Assembly (NCBI GenBank): GCA_017561825.1
Contig: JAFZBK010000069.1
Location: forward strand, 1 to 64,000
Reading direction: 5' to 3'
Length of the DNA stretch: 64,000 nt
Source of the DNA: Prevotella sp.
GTDB taxonomy: Bacteria > Bacteroidota > Bacteroidia > Bacteroidales > Bacteroidaceae
Shown here: positions 36,363 to 46,120 of the stretch, in pieces
Layout of the letters: each line of letters opens with the position of its first letter
Numbering within the stretch: position 1 is the stretch's first letter
Translations under genes and position numbers: made by a program
Notes under the pieces: generated by a model
The model's database searches: none
Told to the model about the DNA's origin: nothing
The model's input: only the letters and a program-made list of their open reading frames with translations

Positions 36363-37619
36363 TCAGCCAAAGTAAGTTTTACGAATCTCATCAACCTTGT
36401 CGAGTTTCTCCCAAGTGAAGAGCTCCACGTCGATGGTCTTTGTTTCGTGGTAGAAGCTGGTGAATGTTTTCTTCACCACTTCGTTCTTGCGCCCCATGTG
36501 TCCATAGGCTGCTGTCTCCAGATACATCGGCTGACGCAGTTTCAGCATGCGCTCAATGGCTTTCGGGCGCAGGTCGAACATCTCCCCTATACGCTTGGCA
36601 ATCTCACTGTCAGTCATATTCACATGACTCTTCCCGTATGTGTTGACATAGATGCTTACGGGTTTGGCCACACCAATGGCGTAGCTCAACTGTACCAGCA
36701 TCTCATCCGCAACACCTGCTGCCACCATGTTCTTCGCGATGTAACGGGCAGCATAGGCAGCAGAGCGGTCAACCTTCGAGGAGTCCTTTCCTGAGAAAGC
36801 ACCGCCACCATGAGCACCCTTACCTCCATAGGTATCAACGATGATCTTCCTACCTGTCAGACCCGTATCTCCATGAGGACCGCCAATAACGAATTTTCCT
36901 GTGGGGTTCACCAAGTAGTTGATGTCAAATCCGAAGAGGTCGAGCACCTTCTGTGAATGAATCTGCTGCTTTACGCGTGGTATGAGGATATTGATCACAT
37001 CATCCTTGATACGGTTAAGCATAGCCTCATCCTCACCGAACTCATCATGCTGTGTAGAAACAACAATCGTATCGATGCGCTGGGGAACACCCTCGTCGGA
37101 GTATTCCACGGTTACCTGACTCTTTGCATCAGGACGGAGGTATGTCATCACCTTCCCTTCCTTGCGGATATCAGCCAACGTACTCATAATCAGGTGTGCA
37201 AGGTCAAGACTTACCGGCATATAGTTCTCCGTTTCGTTCACGGCGTAGCCGAACATCATACCCTGGTCGCCTGCGCCCTGGTCATCAATATCCTCCTTGT
37301 CAACACCTCTGTTGATATCCGCGCTTTGTTCATGGATACTCGTAAGGATACCGCAGGAATCACCATCGAACTGGTATTCGCTCTTGGTATAACCAATCTT
37401 CTTGATGGTCTTGCGGGCAATGGTCTGCAGGTCGATATACGCATCTGAGTGCACCTCACCCATAATCACCACCTGACCAGTGGTTACAAACGTCTCTATG
37501 GCACAGCGTGCCTTATCATCGTAAGCCAGGAACTGATCCAGCAAAGCATCTGAAATCTGGTCGGACACCTTGTCGGGATGTCCCTCTGAAACGGATTCTG
37601 AAGTAAATAAATAAGCCAT
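36363..37619 (-). CDS. metK: S-adenosylmethionine synthetase
   Basis: Makes S-adenosylmethionine from methionine and ATP. The 418-residue protein has [21 protein letters not shown] at the N terminus, the [12 protein letters not shown] hexapeptide region around residue 130, and the P-loop-like [22 protein letters not shown]. The internal length exceeds E. coli MetK through a short insertion, usual in Bacteroidetes. It has a full-consensus promoter; no SAM riboswitch structure was recognised in the 43-base leader. Confidence 0.97.
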   Translation of the reverse strand: MAYLFTSESVSEGHPDKVSDQISDALLDQFLAYDDKARCAIETFVTTGQVVIMGEVHSDAYIDLQTIARKTIKKIGYTKSEYQFDGDSCGILTSIHEQSADINRGVDKEDIDDQGAGDQGMMFGYAVNETENYMPVSLDLAHLIMSTLADIRKEGKVMTYLRPDAKSQVTVEYSDEGVPQRIDTIVVSTQHDEFGEDEAMLNRIKDDVINILIPRVKQQIHSQKVLDLFGFDINYLVNPTGKFVIGGPHGDTGLTGRKIIVDTYGGKGAHGGGAFSGKDSSKVDRSAAYAARYIAKNMVAAGVADEMLVQLSYAIGVAKPVSIYVNTYGKSHVNMTDSEIAKRIGEMFDLRPKAIERMLKLRQPMYLETAAYGHMGRKNEVVKKTFTSFYHETKTIDVELFTWEKLDKVDEIRKTYFG

Positions 37620-37661
37620 ACCTTTACACCTTAATTAATAACAGGGTCATTAAATAGGGTG

Positions 37662-37693
37662 CAAAGGTACGAATAAGCGAGCACAAAACCAAA
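37662..37693 (-). promoter_or_regulatory. Promoter of metK
   Basis: TTTG (37690-37693), 20 bases, TACCTTTG (37662-37669) on the minus strand, full consensus. The sequence around it (ACGAATAAGCGAG) also occurs, degenerate, beside the RidA-like gene. Confidence 0.72.
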
Positions 37694-37717
37694 GGAAAAC
37701 TAGTTTTTCTTTATTTT

Positions 37718-37748
37718 GTCGAGCGGAAGTACTTTCGGCGAAGCCAAA
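37718..37748. repeat. Dispersed repeat copy upstream of metK
   Basis: Reads GTCGAGCGGAAGTACTTTCG and continues GCGAAGCCAAA; the inverse of the first 34-bp unit at 23609, with two differences over 28 bases. It sits just after the M16 peptidase stop and about 25 bases upstream of the metK -33 element. Confidence 0.75.
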
Positions 37749-37757
37749 GTACGGCAA

Positions 37758-40568
37758 TTACTCCTTCGGCAGCATGGTTACTTCCACCTTGTTGCCAGCA
37801 CTCAGGAACTCCTGCATGAACTTGCAGATAGTCTCAGGAGTCTGTGCTTCCACCACCTTCTTGTAATCAGTATGGAGGTCAACACCGAACTTACGATAGT
37901 TGGTGATAACGTTGCTCCAATAGCTGTTTGACTTGGCGGCATCATCCACGTTCTTCAGCATATACTCCTTCACCTTGGTCAGCATGTCGGCATCACAGCT
38001 CTTAGCCAGGGCGGGAACCTCCTCGCTCATGATCTTCAGGGCCACGTCAGCCATCTCGGGCTTCATGGGGCAATAAACCTGCAGCAGAACCATCTTGTCG
38101 AACTCATCGCGCTGGAAGGCACCCTGTGCGCCACATGAGTAGGCAGCGCTGGCGTCCTCGCGGATCTTCTTCAGGTAGATCATGCTGAGGATCTGTCCTG
38201 CCATATCGGCCTGTATTTCGTTCTTCAGGTTATGTTCCATCTCCTTGTTTGTCCATACCATCACCGAGATAGCCGACGGTGTCTCCATCTTCTGCTTGAA
38301 GCTGTTCTTGACGTTGCCCTTCACGATATCGACCATCTTACGACTCTTCTTCACGTTACCGCTTACAGGCAGTGAAGCGAGGTATGTCTCGATGAGCGGA
38401 CGGATAGAATCCTCCTCGAAGTTACCGATGATGGTGAAGGTGTAGTCGTCAGCATAGCTGAAACGCTCTTTGGCGATCTGCAGGATGCGGTCGTAGTTCA
38501 CCTTCTTCAGGTCTTTCATCTCCATGGGCTTTGCCCACTTGTTATGTGCGTACAAGGTATTGGTGAGCGAGTCCTGATACACCGCCATGGGGTCGAGGGC
38601 TTTGTTCTTCAGCTGCAGTTCCATGCTGTTCATCAATTGGTCGAACGACTTCTGGTCTTTCTGTATCTTGGTGAAGTACAGGTAGATCAGCTGGAACATC
38701 GTCTCCATATCCTTAGGTGTAGAGTTACCGCTCACGGTCTGCTTGCGTTCTGACAGTGAGACGGTGGCACCGGCAATCTTTCCTGCCAAAGCCTTCTTCA
38801 GCTCCGTATTGGAGAAGCTGCCCAGACCGCTGGCATCAATCACGCGGTTGAACATGCTCAGGTTGGGGATATCCTTCTCGGTATAGAGAGAGGATCCTCC
38901 TTCTGAAGAGCCACTCAGAATCACCTGGTCTTTCTTGTAGTCGGTCTTCTTCAGCACCACCTTCACACCGTTGGAGAGGAGCAGTGTCTGATAGTCGAAC
39001 TTATCACTGTTCTTGGTCTCCAGGATTGCACCGCGCTTAGGCAGTGTGGTCATCAGCGGCTCGTCCTTCACGTTATCCACGTATGCAGTGAGCTGCTCGG
39101 CGCGAGCACCGTCAATGGCTTTCTTCAGTGAAGCCTCTGTGGGATACACGTTCCCTTCCTTCTCGTTGAGCATGGTCAGCACCACCACGTTCGTATCTGA
39201 TGGAGGAACAAGTTCCTTCATGTACTCGTTCACTACATCCAGTGGGATGGCGGGCATGATCTGCTTCATCAGCGTATAGTGATCATCTATCGATGGAATC
39301 GGGTCGTTGTCCAAGAAGTTCTCCACGTACTCGCTCACGAACTGCGAATTGGTACGCTTGTCCTTGTTGCTGTACGACTTATCCAGATAACTCTCGTAGT
39401 CAGACTTCGAGCGCTGGAACTCAGTGGCTGTGAAGCCGAACTCAGCAGCGCGGCGAGCCTCTTTGAATGCTGCTGCCAGTGCAGCCTCCAGTTTTCCGTC
39501 CTTTGGTGTCACGTCGATATCGAGCGCCTCCTTGGTCTTTGAGAAAACATACCTGCCGTCAGAGATCGAGGCTCTTACGAAGGGACAGTCGGGCTGCTGT
39601 GCCATCTCGTCCAGACGGTCGTTGAGCATATCCATGGCACGACCTCTGATATAGTTGTTCAGGATGAAGGCCACGGTGTTCTTCAGCGAGTCGGGGAAGG
39701 CGTCGTGCTTGATCATCATCTCCACGCCGTTGGTCTTCTGCTCCTTATCCTTCTCGATCACATAGATCGGTGTATCATTGTCGGGCACCTGCTCATCAAC
39801 AACGGGAGCGGGGTTCTCAGGCTCCTTAATACTGCCGAACAGCTCCTTGATCTTACCTTCGATACGGTCAACATCCACGTCACCCACCACGATGATAGCT
39901 TGGTTGCTGGGATGATACCATTTCTCGTAGTAGTCGCGCAAGGTCTGCGGCTTGAAGTTGTCAACCACCTCCATCGTACCGATGGGATAGCGCATACCGT
40001 ACTTACTGCCCGGGTAGAGCAGCGGCAGACAGCGCTCTATCATACGACCCTGTGCATCTGAGTGCATGCGCCACTCCTCATGGATCACACCGCGCTCCTT
40101 GTCAATCTCCTCGGGATCGAGCAGCAGACCGTCAGCCCAGTCGTGCAAGATCAGCAGACAGCTGTCCTGTGCGCTCTGTCTGGCCGTTGGCACATTCGAG
40201 ATGTTGTACACGGTACGGTCGATGCTGGTGTACGCATTCAGGTCACGACCAAACTGCACGCCAATGCTCTCGCAGTAGCGTATCACGCCGTTGCCGGGGA
40301 AGTTCTGCGTGCCGTTGAAGCACATGTGCTCCAAGAAGTGCGCCAAACCACGCTGGTCGTCATTCTCCTGGATAGAGCCCACCTTTTGGGCGATGTAGAA
40401 CTCAGCCCTGTTCTCGGGCCAGTTGTTGTAACGGATGTAATACGTCAATCCGTTGTCCAGTTTACCAATCCTCACGTCTTTGTCAACTGGAAGCGGCGGC
40501 ATTTGCTGCGCCGTAGCATGTACGGCGATGAAGAGAAATGCCATCATGAAAAGATTCTTTAATCGCAT
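37758..40568 (-). CDS. Secreted M16 (insulinase/pitrilysin-type) zinc peptidase
   Basis: A 936-residue protein with signal peptide MRLKNLFMMAFLFIAVHATAQ. The N-terminal half has the inverted zinc motif HFLEH in GLAHFLEHMCFNGTQNFPG (about residues 76-94) with a downstream glutamate in the usual position. The C-terminal half is a second, inactive M16 repeat, as in full-length two-half enzymes. It probably degrades peptides in the periplasm. It has a 66-base gap from the HTH gene upstream, no promoter consensus was found, and it may be read from that pair. Confidence 0.93.
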   Translation of the reverse strand: MRLKNLFMMAFLFIAVHATAQQMPPLPVDKDVRIGKLDNGLTYYIRYNNWPENRAEFYIAQKVGSIQENDDQRGLAHFLEHMCFNGTQNFPGNGVIRYCESIGVQFGRDLNAYTSIDRTVYNISNVPTARQSAQDSCLLILHDWADGLLLDPEEIDKERGVIHEEWRMHSDAQGRMIERCLPLLYPGSKYGMRYPIGTMEVVDNFKPQTLRDYYEKWYHPSNQAIIVVGDVDVDRIEGKIKELFGSIKEPENPAPVVDEQVPDNDTPIYVIEKDKEQKTNGVEMMIKHDAFPDSLKNTVAFILNNYIRGRAMDMLNDRLDEMAQQPDCPFVRASISDGRYVFSKTKEALDIDVTPKDGKLEAALAAAFKEARRAAEFGFTATEFQRSKSDYESYLDKSYSNKDKRTNSQFVSEYVENFLDNDPIPSIDDHYTLMKQIMPAIPLDVVNEYMKELVPPSDTNVVVLTMLNEKEGNVYPTEASLKKAIDGARAEQLTAYVDNVKDEPLMTTLPKRGAILETKNSDKFDYQTLLLSNGVKVVLKKTDYKKDQVILSGSSEGGSSLYTEKDIPNLSMFNRVIDASGLGSFSNTELKKALAGKIAGATVSLSERKQTVSGNSTPKDMETMFQLIYLYFTKIQKDQKSFDQLMNSMELQLKNKALDPMAVYQDSLTNTLYAHNKWAKPMEMKDLKKVNYDRILQIAKERFSYADDYTFTIIGNFEEDSIRPLIETYLASLPVSGNVKKSRKMVDIVKGNVKNSFKQKMETPSAISVMVWTNKEMEHNLKNEIQADMAGQILSMIYLKKIREDASAAYSCGAQGAFQRDEFDKMVLLQVYCPMKPEMADVALKIMSEEVPALAKSCDADMLTKVKEYMLKNVDDAAKSNSYWSNVITNYRKFGVDLHTDYKKVVEAQTPETICKFMQEFLSAGNKVEVTMLPKE

Positions 40569-40634
40569 AGACTTTTGTTTAAGATGATATATTTATTTCA
40601 TTAGAGACTTAAATGTTCAGAAAAACTACAAGGT

Positions 40635-40856
40635 TCAGGGATTATTTTCATCTTCGCTATAGGCAAGAATGTCTCCAGGCTGGCATCCCAGCACATGACA
40701 AATCGCCTCAAGGGTAGAGAAACGAACGGCTCGCGCCTTCCCCGTTTTCAGGATGGATAGGTTCGCAGGAGTCAGTCCCACCTTCTCGGCCAACTCGCCC
40801 AGTGAGATCTTCCGCTTCGCCATCTCCACGTCTAAGTTAACAACAATCCGTCCCAT
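40635..40856 (-). CDS. Small Cro/CI-type DNA-binding regulator
   Basis: A 73-residue helix-turn-helix protein. The recognition region LGELAEKVGLTPANLSILKTGKARAVRFSTLEAICHVLGCQPGDIL is typical of the YozG/YgzD-type group. It follows the DUF2975 gene by 3 bases and probably represses its own operon. The pairing DUF2975 + short HTH occurs in other phyla (e.g. yoaS-yozG in Bacillus). Its operator is not obvious in the short leader. Confidence 0.9.
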   Translation of the reverse strand: MGRIVVNLDVEMAKRKISLGELAEKVGLTPANLSILKTGKARAVRFSTLEAICHVLGCQPGDILAYSEDENNP

Positions 40857-40859
40857 AGG

Positions 40860-41516
40860 CTAAATAGTTAAATCCTGGTCTTCTTTCATCTTTGCTGCCA
40901 TGGCAAACACCTGCGCCGCCACGAATGCAATCAATCCCAATAGCAGGGGCGTATAAGTGATTCCGCCCAGCCAGTCCACTTGGTAGCCCTCCAGACGGAA
41001 CATCTTCGAGGCCTCCACCTGCGCTAAGATATCCCATCCTACCACGATGATGCCATAGGCCAGCAGACCAATGCCTACCCATCTCAACAAGGTGATGTTC
41101 CGCTTGTCGAAGATCATTCCGCGGTTCACTCTTACGATGAAGGTGATGAAAGCCAGCAGGGCACCGACAAAGCCGACAACGCCCAGAATGGCTGCCACTG
41201 TTTCCGCCAGATAAGCCCATCCGCTATCCTTATAGTTCTCATAGGTCTCTGGCTCCACATACATCTCTGTGGGCCATGCGTTCACTTCCTTACCCGAAAC
41301 CGCGTTCTTCACCTGTATGGCAGTCCGTTTGTCGGCTGTGGGTATCAGCTTCACCATGTCTGCATCCAGCACCATGTTCTCCGCATCGTCCAGATTCATA
41401 CCCATCTCATGGTTCGCTGCGTTCTTCCCGATCTTGAAATCGAAGAAACCAGCCATCACATCCGCAAGGATCACCACAAAGATGAGTGCACAAATGATAT
41501 TCAGTTTTGTCTTCAT
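40860..41516 (-). CDS. DUF2975 membrane protein
   Basis: A 218-residue inner-membrane protein with about four helices: residues ~7-26, ~107-130, ~145-165 and ~185-207. A hydrophilic, presumably periplasmic domain lies after the first helix. The layout fits DUF2975, of unknown function. The start at 41516 (MKTKLNII) is chosen because the earlier in-frame Met lies within the expected transcription start. It is the first gene of a two-gene operon with the HTH regulator. Confidence 0.85.
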   Translation of the reverse strand: MKTKLNIICALIFVVILADVMAGFFDFKIGKNAANHEMGMNLDDAENMVLDADMVKLIPTADKRTAIQVKNAVSGKEVNAWPTEMYVEPETYENYKDSGWAYLAETVAAILGVVGFVGALLAFITFIVRVNRGMIFDKRNITLLRWVGIGLLAYGIIVVGWDILAQVEASKMFRLEGYQVDWLGGITYTPLLLGLIAFVAAQVFAMAAKMKEDQDLTI

Positions 41517-41537
41517 GTTATTTAATTGTTTCGCTTG

Positions 41538-41569
41538 CAAAGGTACAAACTATCTTTGAAACCACCAAA
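41538..41569 (-). promoter_or_regulatory. Promoter of the DUF2975-HTH operon
   Basis: TTTG (41566-41569), 20 bases, TACCTTTG (41538-41545) on the minus strand, full consensus; very short leader of about 17 bases. Confidence 0.7.
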
Positions 41570-41624
41570 TATTTTCAATAATAATTTATCGAGAAACAAT
41601 AATTTAACATTATGAAACAATAAA

Positions 41625-42530
41625 TCACCGCATATTTCTTGGGTGATGATTCAGGATCTCTTCGCGTAGCGTATGCGTATCTATATGGGTATAGATCTCG
41701 GTGGTGCCAATAGACTCATGACCTAACATGGCCTGAATGGCGCGAAGGTCGGCACCGCCTTCCAATAACACCGTGGCGAAGGAATGACGGAGGGTGTGGG
41801 GTGAGATGGTTTTATGTATTCCCGCATCCACCGCCAGTCGTTTAATCATAATCAGAATCATGGTACGGGTAAGGTGAGCACCTCTGCGGTTCAGGAACAC
41901 ATAGTCTTCCTCACCTGGTTTGATGTTCATCAAACGACGGTCATAGAACCACAACTCCAATTCCTTGATGGCTCTTGGTGAGATGGGTACCAGTCGTTCC
42001 TTCCTGCCCTTCCCCTCTACCCGCAGGAATTCCTCGTCGAGATAGAGGTTCGACAGTTTCAGGTTCACTAGTTCGCTGACACGCAGTCCGCACGAGAACA
42101 ACACCTCGATGATGGCCTTGTTGCGGTGTCCTTCCCATTTCGAGAGATCAATAGCCTGCTCCAGCATATCCACCTCCTCGGTGGAGAGCACCTCGGGCAG
42201 ATGTTCCCCTATCTGTGGCGATTCCAATAGTTCTGAGGGATCGTTGTCCATCCATCCGTCAACAAACAGGAAGCGGTAGAAGGCTCGGATGCCGCTGAGG
42301 ATACGACATTGCGAACGCGGACCAATACCGATGTCGTGCAACGAGGCGGCGAAATGCTGCAAGTCCTCCAGCTTCACCTCCTGCGGCTCTATCCCTTCAC
42401 ATCGCAGGTAGTCGATGAGTTTCTGCAGGTCACGCATGTACGCATCCACGGTATTCCCCGTGAAGTTCCGCTCCAGCTTCAAGTACCGCTGGTAAGCTTT
42501 TACGATGTCGTGATCACCGCCATTCTTCAT
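41625..42530 (-). CDS. xerD: Site-specific tyrosine recombinase XerD
   Basis: With XerC it resolves chromosome dimers at dif. The 301-residue protein has the N-terminal SAM-like DNA-binding domain and the catalytic set R (SCGLRVSEL, about residue 147), H-x-x-R (HTLRHSFAT), H (GHESIG) and Tyr (TTEIYTHI). It is 58 bases after cysS on the same strand. No attachment-site repeats or mobile genes surround it, so a housekeeping role is favoured over an integrase. Confidence 0.93.
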   Translation of the reverse strand: MKNGGDHDIVKAYQRYLKLERNFTGNTVDAYMRDLQKLIDYLRCEGIEPQEVKLEDLQHFAASLHDIGIGPRSQCRILSGIRAFYRFLFVDGWMDNDPSELLESPQIGEHLPEVLSTEEVDMLEQAIDLSKWEGHRNKAIIEVLFSCGLRVSELVNLKLSNLYLDEEFLRVEGKGRKERLVPISPRAIKELELWFYDRRLMNIKPGEEDYVFLNRRGAHLTRTMILIMIKRLAVDAGIHKTISPHTLRHSFATVLLEGGADLRAIQAMLGHESIGTTEIYTHIDTHTLREEILNHHPRNMR

Positions 42531-42588
42531 ACAAATGCAAAAGACTACATTTGAAGTAGAGCCACAAATCTCCAGTCGTTTTTCAAAC

Positions 42589-44079
42589 TCACTTGTTCAG
42601 TTTCCACGTCACACCATCCTTGGTGTCCTTCACTTCGAAGCCTGCTGCTGCAAGCGCATCGCGAATCTGATCGCTTGTTGCCCAGTCCTTGGCTGCCTTG
42701 GCCTTGGCACGGAGGTCGAGTACCATATCCACCACCTTACCGTAGGCTTCCTCACGAGCATCGTTGTCAGCACCCTTGTCGTTACGCAGACCTAAGAGAT
42801 CGATAGCGAAGAGATGCATGGTGTCAGAGAGCTCCTTCAAACACTCGGCACAGATCTGCGCCTTGTGGTCGAGCAAGGTGTTCACCACACGACAAGCCTC
42901 GAAGAGATGACTGATAACAATCTGTGTCAGGAAGTCATCGTTCATCGCATCGTAGCACTTCTGACGGAGCGTCTTCACGAACTGCTCCGTTTCAGGATCG
43001 CATTTGTCAGATACGGGTACACGCTGCAGATCGTTGATACCATTCATCAACCGCTCCAGTCCTTTCTCACTAGCCTTCAAGGCCTCATCAGAGAAATCCA
43101 CCGTGCTACGATAGTGAGCAGAGAGGATAAAGAAGCGGATGGTCATGGGTGAATAGGGCTGACTCAGCAGCTCATGGTTACCCGTAAAGAACTGTTCAAG
43201 CGTGATGAAGTTACCCAACGACTTACCCATCTTCTGTCCGTTGATGGTAATCATATTGTTATGCATCCAGTACTTCACCATGTCATCGCCCTGTGAAGCA
43301 GTGGCCTGTGCAATCTCACATTCGTGATGCGGGAACACCAGATCCATACCGCCACCATGGATGTCGAAATGACTACCGAGGTATTTCCTACCCATGGCCG
43401 TACATTCACAATGCCAGCCGGGGAAACCTTCGCTCCAATGACTCGGCCAGCGCATGATATGCTCAGGTGAGGCTTTCTTCCATAAGGCGAAATCTGCTTG
43501 ATTGCGTTTTTCACCTATTCCATCGAGCGCACGACTCTCATTGATAACATTCTCTAATGAGCGTCCAGACAGCTTACCGTAGTGATATTTCTTGTTGTAT
43601 GCCTCGATATCGAAATACACGCTGCCATTACTGATATAGGCAAAACCATTGTCGAGGATCTCCTGTACCAATTGCTGCTGTTCGATGATATGACCAGTGG
43701 CGTGTGGCTCGATGCTGGGTGGCAGCACATTCAGCGCCTCCATGGCCTGATGGTAACGGTTGGTATAGTACTGCGCGATCTCCATCGGCTCCAACTGCTC
43801 CAGTCGTGCCTTCTTCTCAATCTTGTCGTCACCCTCATCAGCATCATGTTCCAAGTGACCCACATCGGTGATATTCCGCACATAGCGCACCTTATAACCG
43901 AGATGCTTCAGGTAGCGGAAAAGGATGTCGAACGTGATGGCAGGACGCGCATGTCCCAGATGGGGATCACCATATACGGTGGGACCGCAAACATACATGC
44001 CCACATTGGGTGCATGAAGGGGTTCGAAACGTTCCTTCTGACGGTGAAGGGTATTGTAAATCAATAGTGTCTGTTCCAT
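42589..44079 (-). CDS. cysS: Cysteinyl-tRNA synthetase
   Basis: Charges tRNA-Cys. The 496-residue enzyme has the zinc and ATP motifs [17 protein letters not shown] (HIGH-type), GWHCECTAM, and the KMSKS equivalent KMGKSLGNF. The start at 44079 ([11 protein letters not shown]) is used because 56 further upstream codons translate the promoter and the 22-bp repeat array. It is followed by xerD. Confidence 0.96.
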   Translation of the reverse strand: MEQTLLIYNTLHRQKERFEPLHAPNVGMYVCGPTVYGDPHLGHARPAITFDILFRYLKHLGYKVRYVRNITDVGHLEHDADEGDDKIEKKARLEQLEPMEIAQYYTNRYHQAMEALNVLPPSIEPHATGHIIEQQQLVQEILDNGFAYISNGSVYFDIEAYNKKYHYGKLSGRSLENVINESRALDGIGEKRNQADFALWKKASPEHIMRWPSHWSEGFPGWHCECTAMGRKYLGSHFDIHGGGMDLVFPHHECEIAQATASQGDDMVKYWMHNNMITINGQKMGKSLGNFITLEQFFTGNHELLSQPYSPMTIRFFILSAHYRSTVDFSDEALKASEKGLERLMNGINDLQRVPVSDKCDPETEQFVKTLRQKCYDAMNDDFLTQIVISHLFEACRVVNTLLDHKAQICAECLKELSDTMHLFAIDLLGLRNDKGADNDAREEAYGKVVDMVLDLRAKAKAAKDWATSDQIRDALAAAGFEVKDTKDGVTWKLNK

Positions 44080-44099
44080 TGCAATACGATTTTGGGTGA

Positions 44100-44130
44100 C
44101 AAAGGTACGAATAAGTAAGCAAAATGCAAA
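44100..44130 (-). promoter_or_regulatory. Promoter of cysS
   Basis: TTTG (44127-44130), 19 bases, TACCTTTG (44100-44107) on the minus strand, full consensus; leader about 16 bases. Confidence 0.72.
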
Positions 44131-44195
44131 GAGAAAACGCATTTTCTTTTGCATTTTCGAACCGTTGGAGCAACGAATCAGGCGACTTGTGGAAT

Positions 44196-44256
44196 GTTCC
44201 CATGTTGGGAATGATATGTTCCCAACGTGGGAATGTTTTGTTCCCAACGTGGGAAC
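44196..44256. repeat. Three 17-bp palindromes at exact 22-bp spacing
   Basis: GTTCCCATGTTGGGAAT (44196), GTTCCCAACGTGGGAAT (44218) and GTTCCCAACGTGGGAAC (44240) are each imperfect or perfect inverted repeats of TTCCCA/TGGGAA. They lie between the barrel-like gene stop (44265) and the cysS promoter, all within 66 bases upstream of the cysS -33 element. Confidence 0.88.
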
Positions 44257-44264
44257 AAGTAGTC

Positions 44265-45152
44265 TTACAATGCGAAACCGAAGGTAAGTGAGCGGAACTT
44301 CACACCATCTTTCAGCACTGAATTCGGACTGTATTTCAGGTAGAGGTCAACAGCAGGCGTTTGGATGATACCCATGATATCGAAAGTGACCTTCCGCTGA
44401 TTGATATTCTTGTCAACATCCTTGTACTTTCCGCCATCAATGGAATAACGAGTCTTGAGACTTGCATATGTGTTGAAGTTGATGACGGGTCCTACTGCGA
44501 TTCCCCAATCTTTGAACGTGTGGAAGGCAAGGAGAGCTCCAGAGACACTGAACACCTTGACACGTGAGAACTTCGGCTTGGCACCTTCTGGATAGTGGGC
44601 GAGTTCCACGTTACCACTACTGTTCTTCACAAAGCGGGTATCGCCCGTCATACGGTAGTTACGCCAATTGAAGTAGGTCTCGAGAGAAAGACCAGAACTA
44701 TGATACTTTTTATTCTCGAAGAATACAGTAGAGTTAATGAACGGTAAGGCAAACTCCCAGGAGCGGAATGTTGAGAAATTGGTTCCTGGATCACAATGTG
44801 TAGGTGCAGTGAATCCTATGAGGGGCGCACCGCCTATCTCCACTTGTACCGAACCTGATTCATGTGAATCACCTGTAACGCTATAAGATGGAATGAGATC
44901 CTTCAGACTCCAACTGTCTTTATTGATCTCTATGTTACTTACATAATTATCATCCACCAACTGGAGCGTGTTACGGTACTCGAAGTTGTTGTCACCTTCT
45001 TTGCCCTGAACGATGATCTTCTGACTGGAGTCGCTTGTGACGATGGTCACCTTTCTTGGGTGGTTGATGACGATGGAATCGTTCTCTATACTCTGTGCAC
45101 TGGACAACTGCGGCAATAAAACTGCTGCAAGTGTAATAATAATCTCTTTCAT
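44265..45152 (-). CDS. Secreted, probably outer-membrane beta-barrel protein
   Basis: A 295-residue protein with signal peptide ([20 protein letters not shown]). The N-terminal ~90 residues are hydrophilic ([18 protein letters not shown]). The rest alternates polar and aromatic residues as in a barrel, ending [12 protein letters not shown]. It is the last gene of the sigma-factor set, 20 bases after the DUF6108-like gene, and therefore probably made under control of that sigma factor. I cannot identify a substrate or family beyond barrel-like. Confidence 0.7.
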   Translation of the reverse strand: MKEIIITLAAVLLPQLSSAQSIENDSIVINHPRKVTIVTSDSSQKIIVQGKEGDNNFEYRNTLQLVDDNYVSNIEINKDSWSLKDLIPSYSVTGDSHESGSVQVEIGGAPLIGFTAPTHCDPGTNFSTFRSWEFALPFINSTVFFENKKYHSSGLSLETYFNWRNYRMTGDTRFVKNSSGNVELAHYPEGAKPKFSRVKVFSVSGALLAFHTFKDWGIAVGPVINFNTYASLKTRYSIDGGKYKDVDKNINQRKVTFDIMGIIQTPAVDLYLKYSPNSVLKDGVKFRSLTFGFAL

Positions 45153-45172
45153 ATCTTTTATGTTTTAATCAT

Positions 45173-45619
45173 TTATTTCAAAAACTCTTTCATTTTCTCT
45201 AATGAGGAGAGGGTGCCCTCCATGTAGATGACCACCATCTCGTACTTCTTCGAGCCTTTCTTGGTAGCCTTCGCACAAAGGTAACGGTTCAGTTTACCCT
45301 GCGGATCCATACGAACCATGCAGGTTTCGGTGGTATTGGTAGTCATCGTACTACTTTCTTGCACGTCACCCCTTTTGGGGTTACCCATATCCACAAGAAC
45401 CATGATGAGTTGCTTTTCCGAGGGAGTAGCATTGAACCGAAGACTATGGAAGTATGATAGTTGGTATTTGGCAATCATCTTTCCACGTACCTTTGTCTCC
45501 ATCATCCGTTCCTGTGGAATGACCTGTCCCTGGAACAGTTTATCGATCGGTAGTCCTTGCTGTGCATGTGCGAACAGGGCAACATGCAGTATGACCAATA
45601 TGATACCTAATCTTTTCAT
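45173..45619 (-). CDS. Secreted DUF6108-like protein
   Basis: A 148-residue protein with signal peptide MKRLGIILVILHVALFAHA. GLPIDKLFQGQVIPQ near the mature N terminus and YQLSYFHSLRF fit what I recall of DUF6108, a small periplasmic family found beside ECF sigma factor and anti-sigma genes in Bacteroidales. The function is unknown. It is 11 bases after the anti-sigma-like gene and 20 before the barrel-like gene, in one operon. Confidence 0.75.
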   Translation of the reverse strand: MKRLGIILVILHVALFAHAQQGLPIDKLFQGQVIPQERMMETKVRGKMIAKYQLSYFHSLRFNATPSEKQLIMVLVDMGNPKRGDVQESSTMTTNTTETCMVRMDPQGKLNRYLCAKATKKGSKKYEMVVIYMEGTLSSLEKMKEFLK

Positions 45620-45630
45620 CGTATGATTGT

Positions 45631-46092
45631 TTAATTGAACATCTCGTTTAACTGACTCTCTATATCGTTCTGACCTTCGGTCATCGTGCCGATATTACGT
45701 TCGAACTCCTGCATGATAACAGTCTTATCAGTACATTTCTCACCGTAGATATAAGCTACGCATTCGTTCTGTTGTTTCCAGAAGAGGGAAGCACCGCTGA
45801 TAAGCAAGACCGCTACGGCTGCTGCCGCTGTGATCCATTTCCAGATAATCGGTTTGCGCCTTGTTGTCACGGAATTCGTTTCCTTTAGTGGCAACGACAC
45901 TTCCTTCTGTTCCGGCTCCTCCTGTTTCATTCCCACCGCTTCGAGTCCGAGGAACATCGTTCGCAGGGGCAACAGATCAGCTGGAACCTCACCGCTACGA
46001 TAGTACTCGTATAACTCTTTTTCTTCGGCTAAGGTTGTCTCCCCTTCGAAGAACCGCTCTGTAAGCGTACGTATTTTTAATTCGTTCTCCAT
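45631..46092 (-). CDS. Anti-sigma-factor-like membrane protein
   Basis: A 153-residue protein with one membrane helix (about residues 84-105). The cytoplasmic N-terminal ~80 residues have an LTERFFEGETTLAEEKELYEYY start like the sigma-binding part of small Bacteroidetes anti-sigma factors. A short periplasmic tail contains two Cys (CVAYIYGEKC). It follows the ECF sigma gene by 28 bases, the normal position of its inhibitor. It lacks a FecR-type domain, so no TonB signalling arm is visible. Inhibition of the sigma factor is inferred. Confidence 0.8.
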   Translation of the reverse strand: MENELKIRTLTERFFEGETTLAEEKELYEYYRSGEVPADLLPLRTMFLGLEAVGMKQEEPEQKEVSLPLKETNSVTTRRKPIIWKWITAAAAVAVLLISGASLFWKQQNECVAYIYGEKCTDKTVIMQEFERNIGTMTEGQNDIESQLNEMFN

Positions 46093-46120
46093 CTCTTTTT
46101 GTTTTACCTCTTTTCATTCA

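Noticed and set aside
37620-37661. SAM riboswitch before metK
   Set aside because: The leader is only about 40 bases and A/T-rich; no conserved riboswitch core could be folded.
41625-42530. Integrase of a mobile element
   Set aside because: The recombinase fits housekeeping XerD; there are no att-like repeats, tRNA end duplication or cargo genes next to it.
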